From: Bacilli bacterium
GTDB lineage: Bacteria > Bacillota_I > Bacilli_A > RF39 > UBA660
Reading direction: 5' to 3'
Assembly (NCBI GenBank): GCA_017612805.1
Contig: JAGAFD010000006.1
Location: forward strand, 1 to 43,480
DNA length: 43,480 nt
Shown here: one piece after another, positions 1-7,900 of the stretch
Position numbering within the stretch: the stretch's first letter is position 1
Layout: each line of letters starts with the position of its first letter
The notes under the pieces: model-generated
What the model was told of the DNA's origin: nothing
Seen by the model: the letters and a program-made list of their open reading frames with translations, nothing else
Databases searched by the model: none
Made by a program: the position numbers and the translations under genes

Positions 1-1
1 A

Positions 2-88
2 ATATCTTCGATACAAGAATATCAAGCACTTGTTGAAGATTGGATATTATTTTACAACACTTCTAGAATAAAATCAAAAAAGACTTAG
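2..88 (+). CDS. IS3-family transposase (orfB/integrase), C-terminal end, partial
   Basis: An open frame enters from the left edge and stops at TAG 86-88. Its last residues (EDWILFYNTSRIKSKKT) resemble the C-terminal end of IS3/IS150-group transposases, where a W-x-x-x-YN-x-x-R-x-K motif normally precedes a 'LSPxxYR' tail. That tail is absent, so this copy may end early or be a diverged variant. A terminator and an IS-like end follow at once. The match rests on about 28 residues, so the family call is an inference. Confidence 0.5.
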   Translation: MSSIQEYQALVEDWILFYNTSRIKSKKT

Positions 89-113
89 AATATTTTCTAA
101 ATCTTCTTTTTAT
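80..113 (+). terminator. Intrinsic terminator after the transposase end
   Basis: An 11-bp stem (AAGACTTAGAA / TTCTAAATCTT, one C-A mismatch) with a 4-base loop is followed by a short T-rich run. It lies just after the stop of the transposase fragment. Confidence 0.55.
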
Positions 114-120
114 TATTGTG

Positions 121-141
121 AACTATTTGGGGTTCACTTCA
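121..141 (+). mobile_element. Probable right terminal inverted repeat of an IS3-family element
   Basis: The reverse complement of this stretch starts TGAAGTGAACCCC, the style of IS150-group ends (TG...CCCC followed by AAA and GTT). On the plus strand it ends in CA, as IS3-family right ends do. It follows the transposase tail by about 30 bases. The left end is outside the window, so the pair cannot be compared. Confidence 0.45.
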
Positions 142-172
142 GTAATTACTTCTTTTTTTGTTGTTTTTTTCT

Positions 173-201
173 TTGACATCATTATTAAATAATAATATAA
201 T
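173..201 (+). promoter_or_regulatory. Consensus sigma-A promoter for the gene at 230
   Basis: TTGACA at 173-178, a 17-base spacer and TATAAT at 196-201 match the consensus perfectly. It sits about 30 bases outside the presumed IS end. Confidence 0.85.
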
Positions 202-229
202 AAATATTAATTTCAGGGAGGAACTAAAA

Positions 230-985
230 ATGGAAAAACTACGAGCAAAGAGAACCTTAGATAAACGTACTAAAGAGATTAAAAAAATGGCTGAAGAACT
301 TGCCAAAAGATGTAGCATGGATCAATATTCTAAATATAACATTACTAAAAAATATAATTATACCAACGGAATTATTGAAGTGGAATACTATCAATATACA
401 GAATATGATTTGAAAAAAAGTAGAGGTGTTCGGATCAAAGTATGTGAGAGCACTGTATTTGAATATGATTATCGAGTAGGTTTAATTACTATTGCTGATG
501 GTGAATGGGTTGAATTATTAAAAGTGTTATATTCAAAAATATCAGAACTTGAAGCTGAAAAAAATAAGGAACTAGAAGAACAGGAATATAATTTAAAATG
601 TAAAAAACGTTCATTTGAGATATTTGAATATATTTTATATTGTAAAAGAGAAAGAATGCCAGTTTATAGGTTTATTATTGATCAATTAAAGAATAAGGGC
701 CTTAGATTAGAAGCGGGAAAAACATCAGAAAATTCTCATATGGGATTTATGAAAATCTTATATAAAGGTAATAATGGTCAATATAAAGGAAATGAAGGAA
801 TAGTTGTTGAGGTAACTGATTCTGATTGTTTTTGGAAAGTTATAAAATTTAATAATGGTGAGTGGTTTAATACATTTGTAGCAGTTATTCAAGCAGTACA
901 AGAAAATGAAGCTGAGATTATTAATACGGCAATTAATTCTCGCGTTGAAGCAGCTATAATGAAATTAACACCAGATAAAAAGTAA
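230..985 (+). CDS. Unknown cytoplasmic protein with two copies of one domain
   Basis: I chose the ATG at 230 because GGGAGGA at 216-222 is correctly placed before it. The 251-residue product has no signal peptide or membrane segment. It is charged and contains a coiled-coil-like middle (about residues 95-120). Two parts look like copies of one fold. The first holds a V-x-I/V-x-V strand, a 'DGEWVELLKVL' helix start and an ELEAE helix (about residues 68-115). The second repeats this order with V-V-V-E-V, 'NGEWFNTFVAV' and ENEAE near the C-terminus. I do not recognise the family. It is monocistronic, with a strong promoter upstream and a bidirectional terminator downstream. Confidence 0.75.
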   Translation: MEKLRAKRTLDKRTKEIKKMAEELAKRCSMDQYSKYNITKKYNYTNGIIEVEYYQYTEYDLKKSRGVRIKVCESTVFEYDYRVGLITIADGEWVELLKVLYSKISELEAEKNKELEEQEYNLKCKKRSFEIFEYILYCKRERMPVYRFIIDQLKNKGLRLEAGKTSENSHMGFMKILYKGNNGQYKGNEGIVVEVTDSDCFWKVIKFNNGEWFNTFVAVIQAVQENEAEIINTAINSRVEAAIMKLTPDKK

Positions 986-1006
986 ATCTTATTGATTTAC
1001 TTTTTT
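977..1006. terminator. Bidirectional intrinsic terminator
   Basis: A perfect 12-bp stem (977-988 / 994-1005) with a 5-base loop has A-runs on one side and T-runs on the other. It contains the stop codons of the convergent genes at 230 (plus) and 1005 (minus) and can serve both. Confidence 0.85.
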
Positions 1007-1766
1007 AATTGTTATATAAACGATAGACATTAATACTTGGATGATTAAATAACCTAAATTCAAATTCATTAGTACCTAAACCATATGAGATATAAATCTC
1101 TTTATTTTTTTCTTTTATATAATTAGTTTTATAATTATTATCACCAAAGATATCTTTATTAATTGGTAATCTTATTAAACCACCCATTGTTTTACCTGCT
1201 AAAACTAAATTGCTATTTAATTTTTTGCTATTCTCTGGATTATGAGTAAATAGGATAGTGTAGTAATCATATTCGTTTAAAACATCTTTTCCATAACCAA
1301 TTAAGTTTATTGGTTCATTACCTTTATAATAGATTAATTTATTTGTATTATCTAAATTAATAAAATTAGTTTTATTTAAGATCATACTGGATTTTTCATT
1401 ATCTTTATTACCACTAACATAAAAGCATCCAAGTTTTGCTTCAATTTTATTTAATGATGCAATTACTTTTTCTGATTTAATATCATTATTACTAACTAAG
1501 TTACCAGTAAACACTACGATATCAGGATTATATTCATTGATCTTTTTAACTAATTTGTTTAAATCTTTTTCATTAAAGGTTGTACCATAAAACATATCAC
1601 TAAAATGAACAATTTTTAAACCGTTAAAACTTTCTGGTACTTTTTCATTAACTACTTGATATTCATTAATAATAAGTCCTTTAGTGCCAATAAAATGACT
1701 ATATAAAATCGTTGCAACGATTATTAAAACAATAATAATTCCGCTAATAATAAGTTTCTTTTTCAT
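1005..1766 (-). CDS. Metallophosphoesterase-fold membrane protein with lost active-site motifs
   Basis: The start is the ATG at 1766, preceded by AGGGATGAT and overlapping the upstream stop as ATGA. The 253-residue protein begins with a membrane anchor (about residues 4-25), then an ectodomain laid out like YkuE-type calcineurin-like phosphoesterases. The usual metal-binding motifs are in order but damaged. D-x-H reads D57-M-F59, GD reads G88-N89, GNHD reads G119-N-K121-D, and GHTHGGQ reads GKTMGGL (191-197). Only one conserved His (H175) remains. In this family those residues bind two metal ions, so hydrolysis is unlikely and a binding or regulatory role is possible. Last gene of a three-gene minus-strand operon. 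Confidence 0.75.
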   Translation of the reverse strand: MKKKLIISGIIIVLIIVATILYSHFIGTKGLIINEYQVVNEKVPESFNGLKIVHFSDMFYGTTFNEKDLNKLVKKINEYNPDIVVFTGNLVSNNDIKSEKVIASLNKIEAKLGCFYVSGNKDNEKSSMILNKTNFINLDNTNKLIYYKGNEPINLIGYGKDVLNEYDYYTILFTHNPENSKKLNSNLVLAGKTMGGLIRLPINKDIFGDNNYKTNYIKEKNKEIYISYGLGTNEFEFRLFNHPSINVYRLYNN

Positions 1767-2482
1767 GATACGATCATCCCTAATAAAATAATAATTAAAC
1801 AATATGTATTATGCATCATATGAACAAACATCGTAGTACAAATATTGTCCGTATTGCGATAAGCAAAACCAAACGATAATGCTAAGCAAAAGTATGGAAA
1901 GAAATGAAATAATTCTTGAAAATTAATTAATATTTCACTAAATGAATTAAATGATGCAATTAAATGAACCGATGCAAAGATAATGCTAGTAATAATGATA
2001 AATAATGTCTTATTAGGAATAATTTTTCTAAAACTTAATCTAAATACTATTTCTTCAATGATTGGTCCAAATATCGCAATGGCTGGAATTGCATATAAAG
2101 GTAATTTGGTAATGATTTCACGATTAACGCTTTCATTTTCACTTAATCCACCACCCATTACAAAGGTGATTAAAACATTACAAATAACCATGCCAATCAT
2201 TCCAAGAAGCCAGCATACAAAACCAATTCCAATGTTTTCAAAAGGATGTTTAAAAAAGGTTTTAATATTATCGATAATTAATTTATGATAAATACCAATT
2301 AAAACGATAAATACTAATATTTCACTACCAATTAATAATAAACTTTTTAAGATGTTTGGCATAGTACCTAAGCTATTCATAAAAGGTAGTAATACTAATG
2401 GTTGTAAATATTCATATACAACAATAGTTATTATTAATAATAAAACGTATTTTAACCATTCTAATATTTTATTTATTTTCAT
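1763..2482 (-). CDS. CPBP-family intramembrane metalloprotease
   Basis: This polytopic membrane protein of about 239 residues carries the CPBP (CAAX protease / bacteriocin-processing) signature. E143-E144-x-x-x-R148 is present, followed by an FASVHLI segment and a late HMMHN segment supplying the usual conserved His residues. Family members cleave prenylated or small peptide substrates in the membrane, or act in bacteriocin immunity; the substrate here is unknown. Three near-consecutive start codons lie at 2482-2488, and I chose the last. It overlaps the thioredoxin-like gene upstream, and its TGA stop overlaps the next start as ATGA, so the three genes are probably translationally coupled. 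Confidence 0.8.
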   Translation of the reverse strand: MKINKILEWLKYVLLLIITIVVYEYLQPLVLLPFMNSLGTMPNILKSLLLIGSEILVFIVLIGIYHKLIIDNIKTFFKHPFENIGIGFVCWLLGMIGMVICNVLITFVMGGGLSENESVNREIITKLPLYAIPAIAIFGPIIEEIVFRLSFRKIIPNKTLFIIITSIIFASVHLIASFNSFSEILINFQELFHFFPYFCLALSFGFAYRNTDNICTTMFVHMMHNTYCLIIILLGMIVS

Positions 2483-2939
2483 CATCACTAATCAACCCTA
2501 ACGATTTTAATCTTGTAACTAAATTTGTTTTACTAGTTTCACCAATAATACGATTAAGTGGAGTAGTCTCAACACCAGCAAAATAGAAAATCGTGGTTGG
2601 TGTTCCAGAATAATGAACAATGCTATTAAAAGCATTCTTATCATCTTCACTTAAATCGGTAGTATTAATATTATAGATATCGATTTTATATTCATTACTA
2701 ACATCTTTAACAATTGGTAAATAATTTGCGCAATGTCCACAACCAGTTTGATGAATAACTAAAATGATATCATCACCATTATCAATTTTTTTCTTTAATT
2801 CTTTAAAACCAATAGTATGATAATAAGCATCTTTACTATTATTTTCTTTTTGTTTATTTTTATAAATTATTAAAACAGTTAAGCCACTAAGTGCTAAAAT
2901 AATTAATAATCCGATAATAAAAACTATTACTTTTTTCAA
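2469..2939 (-). CDS. Membrane-anchored thioredoxin-like protein (CGHC)
   Basis: The product is 156 residues with an N-terminal membrane anchor (about 4-25) and an outward thioredoxin-like domain. The redox motif C67-G-H-C70 follows a beta strand ('ILVIHQTGCGHC'), and a cis-Pro region GTPTTIF comes about 45 residues later, both as expected in the fold. It probably makes, breaks or shuttles disulfides outside the membrane, which fits the many Cys-rich exported proteins encoded further along. The start codon is TTG at 2939 with GGTGA about 7 bases before it; no ATG fits. First gene of the minus-strand operon. Confidence 0.8.
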   Translation of the reverse strand: MKKVIVFIIGLLIILALSGLTVLIIYKNKQKENNSKDAYYHTIGFKELKKKIDNGDDIILVIHQTGCGHCANYLPIVKDVSNEYKIDIYNINTTDLSEDDKNAFNSIVHYSGTPTTIFYFAGVETTPLNRIIGETSKTNLVTRLKSLGLISDDENK

Positions 2940-3007
2940 TTTACTTCACCATATATAATATAACATAATTACACTACATAAGAAAGAACATTTTATTAAA
3001 TAAATGA

Positions 3008-3036
3008 TTGTATTTTACTTTATTAATTGTTATAAT
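3008..3036 (+). promoter_or_regulatory. Promoter for the gene at 3061
   Basis: TTGTAT (3008-3013), a 17-base spacer and TATAAT (3031-3036) lie 25 bases before the start codon. GGGTTGAT at 3050-3057 acts as a weak ribosome-binding site. Confidence 0.7.
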
Positions 3037-3060
3037 TCTAAATAGAATAGGGTTGATATA

Positions 3061-3783
3061 ATGAAAAAAATAATTACTTTTGTTATCTGTTCATTTTTAC
3101 TTTTACCAATTTTTGCATTAGCTGCTGAATGTGATAATAAAGAGATTGTTCGTTTAAAAACAGAAGCAAGTAAAGTTGGAATAAAATTAATTGATGCCAA
3201 GTATCCAAAATTAATGCATAGTGATGATGCTGATGAAGATTATATTGTTGAGATCCCATATTTAAAATTATATTTTAGTAATTTATCAAAAGATTTGAAA
3301 TATCAAATTGTAAAAGATTCATATGTTCTTTGGGATTCATCTGATGCTACTATTGAAAATAATTCCTATACATATCCAATAGTTGATAATTATGACAGTA
3401 TTAGAACATTAACGGTAGTTATTGGTTCAAATAACGCTGATTGTCTTATTAGCAGCGTAAGAAAAGAAGATGTAACAATTCCAATGTTAAATCCATATCG
3501 AAATTTAAGTATTTGTAAGGATGTAAAGGATTTTTACTTATGCCAAGACTTTTGGTATCAAGATTATACTGGTGTAAAAATAGATGAAAAAGTTAATAAA
3601 TATAAAAACAATGAAATAGATGAAAAAGGCAAGAAAAAAGAATCTAAAACTTTTTTGAAAAAAATAGGCGAATTCATTAAGAAACATGCTATTTTCTTCA
3701 TTGCTGCTGGAGCAGTAATTGTTGGTGTAGTAGTATTCTTAATTATTCGTCGAAGAATAATTATGAAGAAACACTTTGGATAG
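3061..3783 (+). CDS. Unknown exported protein with C-terminal membrane anchor
   Basis: The 240-residue product has a classic signal peptide (MKK..., hydrophobic core, cleavage near ALAAE at about residues 20-22). An ectodomain of about 180 residues contains a few Cys residues. A single membrane helix (about 209-229) is followed by a basic tail (RRRIIMKKHFG), giving the type I topology. No family is recognised. It has its own promoter and terminator. It lies upstream of the large secretion locus and shares the 'ectodomain plus C-terminal anchor' plan with the lipoprotein at 27536, so a surface role tied to that system is possible but unproven. Confidence 0.75.
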   Translation: MKKIITFVICSFLLLPIFALAAECDNKEIVRLKTEASKVGIKLIDAKYPKLMHSDDADEDYIVEIPYLKLYFSNLSKDLKYQIVKDSYVLWDSSDATIENNSYTYPIVDNYDSIRTLTVVIGSNNADCLISSVRKEDVTIPMLNPYRNLSICKDVKDFYLCQDFWYQDYTGVKIDEKVNKYKNNEIDEKGKKKESKTFLKKIGEFIKKHAIFFIAAGAVIVGVVVFLIIRRRIIMKKHFG

Positions 3784-3805
3784 GATTAATACCTATCTTT
3801 TTTTT
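3779..3805 (+). terminator. Intrinsic terminator
   Basis: GATAGG / CCTATC stem (3779-3784, 3792-3797) followed by a run of T. It overlaps the stop of the gene at 3061. Confidence 0.8.
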
Positions 3806-3819
3806 GTTTATCAAGAAAC

Positions 3820-3868
3820 TGTCAACCAAAGTCGAATTATTGACATTTATTGACAAAGGTGGTATATT
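3820..3868 (+). promoter_or_regulatory. Promoter with flanking TGTCAA/TTGACA repeats
   Basis: TTGACA (3840-3845), a 17-base spacer and TATATT (3863-3868) form a good sigma-A promoter for the gene at 3895. An inverted copy, TGTCAA, sits at 3820-3825 and a second direct TTGACA at 3850-3855. The symmetric arrangement around the -35 box could be an operator, or chance. Confidence 0.65.
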
Positions 3869-3894
3869 ATACATGAACCGAGGGGAAGAGTTAA

Positions 3895-4806
3895 ATGAAA
3901 AAAGTTGTTAAAATTAATAGAGAAAATTTAGCTAAAAGATTAGTAGGTACAGTGGCACTTGCTACTACAACTATTGCAGTAACATTATCAACCGCTTGTA
4001 CTGAAGAAGAAATGAATCAAGCAATTGATACATTGAATCAAATGACTACGGAACAAAATACTAATGCGGAAACAACTCATGATATCGATATTCCTATGGA
4101 TACTGACAAACCAGAAGAAACTCCAGAAGATAATACAAATGTTGATGAACCAGTAGAAGAACCAGAGGAAAATCAAGTAGAAGAAGTTAATCCGAGAGAT
4201 ATGCAAGCAGTTTATGGCTTAGACTTTGAAGTTCCTATTTATACTGAAGAAGAAGTTGAACAAGCTAAATATAACTTGCAACATAATTATAGCGATTATA
4301 ATGGGATTTTTGAAGAAGATTATTCTGAAGAACAAATCCTTGCTATTAAAGATGATTATTATATTGCTAACCAAGATTTTTGGTATCAATTGTACAATAT
4401 GACTAAAGATTTCAAATGTAAAACTGCACGTATTGATGGTAAAGGCTATTATTATTTGGAAGATAAAGATTGGTATATTGAAGTCCAAAAGGATGCAATA
4501 AGAATATATGGTGATATATATGGTTCAGGATATACGTTTATTAGTCATGGAAACACTAGTGGAGATGAAAAAGATATACCTAATACAATAAAAATGCAAC
4601 GAATATGCGTTGGGCCAGGGGCTTATGTGTTAATAGCAGATAAAGGATATTATAAGTCTATTCAAGAGTACTTCGAAGAAAGAGGCGAAATTTTTGATTC
4701 ATCAAAAGATTTGGAAGAATTAGAACATTATGGTTTCCATAATAATGAATTAACTGCTGAATATACAGGCTATTTAAATGGTAATAGTTTAACGCTTGAA
4801 CAATAA
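3895..4806 (+). CDS. Probable surface lipoprotein of unknown function
   Basis: The 303-residue product has a 34-residue export signal ending in 'LSTAC'. The last residues resemble a lipobox, although Ser rather than Leu sits at -3, so lipid attachment is likely but not certain. An acidic Thr/Pro/Glu-rich stalk follows (about residues 45-98), then a folded C-terminal part (about 100-303) with many Tyr, Trp and Gly residues. I do not recognise the domain. GAGGGGAAGAG supports this start. The gene is a single unit with its own strong promoter and terminator, directly upstream of the secretion locus. The acidic stalk suggests a domain held away from the membrane. Confidence 0.75.
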   Translation: MKKVVKINRENLAKRLVGTVALATTTIAVTLSTACTEEEMNQAIDTLNQMTTEQNTNAETTHDIDIPMDTDKPEETPEDNTNVDEPVEEPEENQVEEVNPRDMQAVYGLDFEVPIYTEEEVEQAKYNLQHNYSDYNGIFEEDYSEEQILAIKDDYYIANQDFWYQLYNMTKDFKCKTARIDGKGYYYLEDKDWYIEVQKDAIRIYGDIYGSGYTFISHGNTSGDEKDIPNTIKMQRICVGPGAYVLIADKGYYKSIQEYFEERGEIFDSSKDLEELEHYGFHNNELTAEYTGYLNGNSLTLEQ

Positions 4807-4818
4807 AATAATCAAAAG

Positions 4819-4847
4819 CAATCATTTAAAAAATGGTTGTTTTTTCT
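4819..4847 (+). terminator. Intrinsic terminator before the secretion locus
   Basis: CAATCATT / AATGGTTG stem (one G-T pair) followed by eight T. Its T-run abuts TTGTAT (4847-4852), a possible -35 box for the next operon (17 bases before TAAACT at 4870-4875; a weak match). Confidence 0.7.
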
Positions 4848-4900
4848 TGTATAAAAATATATATCGTGATAAACTTTGTATAGATAGGATGATATAAAAT

Positions 4901-7900
4901 ATGAAGATACTAAAATTTAGATATATAATAGTTTTCTTGCTAGCATTAAGCTTTTATCCTTTAGTTATTAATGCGGTTAATATAAAAGATTCTTTAACAC
5001 ACTCTGATGCGAGTCATATATGTGAACAGTATATTAGAAAAGAAAAAGCTTGTAAGGATGCCGGGTGTAAATTTCTTGAATCCGGAGTTTGTGTTGCTCC
5101 AAACTGCGATAGCGATGATATTACTTTTTCTAGTTGCAATACCTATAGTTATTGTACTACTACCAGTGTATTAAGGACAAAAACTAATCAATGTTTAGAA
5201 AAAGTAAGTTATAATCATAACGGAATGAAGTGTTATCCATATGATGATTATGGAGAAAAAAATCCAAACTATGATCCAACTGGATGTTCATATGGTGATT
5301 ATAATCCGGTAAAACTTGCATATGGTGGTACTTCTTCTGAAAGCCTTTGTCAATTATTATATGCCATGCCTGATGATCAAAAAATAGGAGAAACAGTAGC
5401 TCAAGCATATTGTGAGAATAAAATTCCGAATGCCGATCATAACTCTTTAAGCAATTGTATTAAAACCAATAGCAATTTAACGGTTTCATCTTTAAGATCA
5501 GAAAAATGTGGGGTTAATAATTGTACTGGAAAAAATAGGGTTCCATATAAAGACACTAATGGTTCTACTGGCCAAAAAGTAAACGGCTGTACTTGTGCTT
5601 TCGGGTATAAACCAGATGCAAATAACACATTGAATTGTGTTAAAGGAACTGGCTCTGGCAGCTCATCATGCGTTAATGTTTCTTCATTTGTGGAATCTTA
5701 TAGCGTTAATAATGTTTGTACTGGTGATAATAATTGTAGTTTGGCCGATTGCAGCGGAAATGGTGATGCTAATCCATTTGATAAGAGCAACGGTTCAAAA
5801 TTTGATACCGGTATATCATATATTAAAACTAAAGATGGCAACAAATCCTATAATCAAGCTTGGCGTTATCGTGGTACTTGTAATGGAAAGAATACTGACG
5901 TATTTTGTATAGACCCAGGTGCCAAATATCATGACAATAATGCTGGATATACTTGTAAAAGCTCAATGAATGAAGACTCAGACATTGATGCTGGTTATAT
6001 CAAAATTTATCAATCTGCACTTCAAACATATGCAGCGATGTATGCCGATGGAACGCAAGAATTAACTGATGACCAATATCAAGGTATTCATTTTGCATTC
6101 CGTTTTTGGACTTTCTATAAAAATATGGACCGTTATAATGGTGAGGATAGCGCTGATAACCCGGATATTACAGAAGATAATAGTATTTACGCTTATACCA
6201 ATTCAGAAATATCTCATGGCTTTAATGGTACGTCTTTAAGATTAGCTGGTAAAGCATCAAATGATGCTTACTTTGTAGTAAAACCTGGAATTAATGGTTA
6301 TGAATATGGAAAAAGTGCTCAAATGTCTGATGCTGGTTATCGTGATGCTGTGCAATTCTTTAGAGATGCTGTTAATGATGGAAATATTTGGGTTAACCCA
6401 TTAAAATTTTCACTTGTCAGCATTGATAAAAATAATCATACTGCTAAAGTATCATTAGATAACATTCAATTATTAAGAGATTCAAGATTCTTAGACGGAA
6501 GCGGAAATCCTAAGTTCAACTTTGTTAGAAATATTTATTGTACTGGTGGTTGCTCTGTTATTGGATTAGATCCTAATACAGATTATTTAAGAAATGGAAC
6601 AAATAGCGTAACATTTACTGTTAAATATTCAGGAAGTAGTTTTACTGTTGGTGTTTATTATTATGATAAACGTGATGGTAAAAATGTAATATTAGCAACT
6701 GCTGGACAACCAACTGAATATCAAAGATTAGTATTTGTTACATCAGCATTAGCTGGTAGTTCAACAAGAGAATTTAGAATTGAAAAAACTTTCGATTATA
6801 ATGATAAAATGCCTTGCCAAATTTCAAATGGCAGATTCTATGATCGCGACGGTAACTTATTAGTTTCTGATAATAATGGTAAAGATTATGAAAAATATGT
6901 TATGTCAGGTCAATGTTGTGAACCTTACGTTGTTAATAACGAAAATGGTGATCATGATACGTATTGTAATATATTAAAAAGTAGAGGCGTAGATAAATCT
7001 GATTCAGATTTCTACACATTGGCTTGTAACAGTCAATATAAAGATAAGTGGGCAAAAAATGGATGTAATCCTTTATGTTCACCAAATAATACCAATCCCG
7101 AAGGCGGTAACTGTTATAAGTTAGAAGGAGATACTGTAACTATTTCTGACTTAACCGATCCTACTGATATGGGATTACCAAGTTCTTATTATTCTTCAGA
7201 CAATTACTGCTTAAAATGCGTTGGAAATAATGGAAGAACTGTTGATAATGGTGGAACAAGTTATAGTCACCAATTCTATACATCAAATAATTATTGCGAT
7301 ATTTATTGTATTGAAGAATACAAATTTAAAGTTCCAAAAGGATTAACTACTAACGGCGGAACTGCTAAATATGGTAGATATCTTACATTAGAGGTTCCTT
7401 CAACAGCTACTAAGATTTGTTATACAGATACTCAAAAACCTATTGATTATGAACAATTCAAGAAGGATGTTAATGCTAAAAAGAATGAAGTAATAGATGC
7501 AATTAATGTATTAAATAAATATATTACTGCTTATAACGAAGCTAAAAATAATATGGATAAGTTTACAGAATCAAGTGGAGATGTATGTAAGACTACTAAA
7601 GAAGAAACTGGTCCAACTTGTCCAGCTGGAACTACATATGGTACTAATAAATGTAAAACAAGTTGTGAAGAATGTACAGCTGCTAATGAAAATGGTTGTA
7701 TTGATTCTATATGTACTGATCCAACCGGAACAGGAATAACATATTCAACAGTAAACTGCGATGGAAATCCAACGCCTAAATCATATTCATACACTTCAAG
7801 TAATGGAGTTTCCGCATCATCTGGTGGTTCTTGTAGTGAATGTAGTGCAAATAATGGTTCTAAACAAGCTGTTGTAGATGCATTTAAAAAATATCAAGAT

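Noticed and set aside
3061-4806. Shared 'QDFWYQ' in the two exported proteins at 3061 and 3895 as proof of homology
   Set aside because: Six residues in Tyr/Trp-rich proteins; the surrounding sequence does not align.
7531-7794. Antisense open frames inside the large genes (for example here and at 20861-21211, 29116-29379)
   Set aside because: They mirror the codon pattern of the sense genes, have no ribosome-binding sites and resemble no family.
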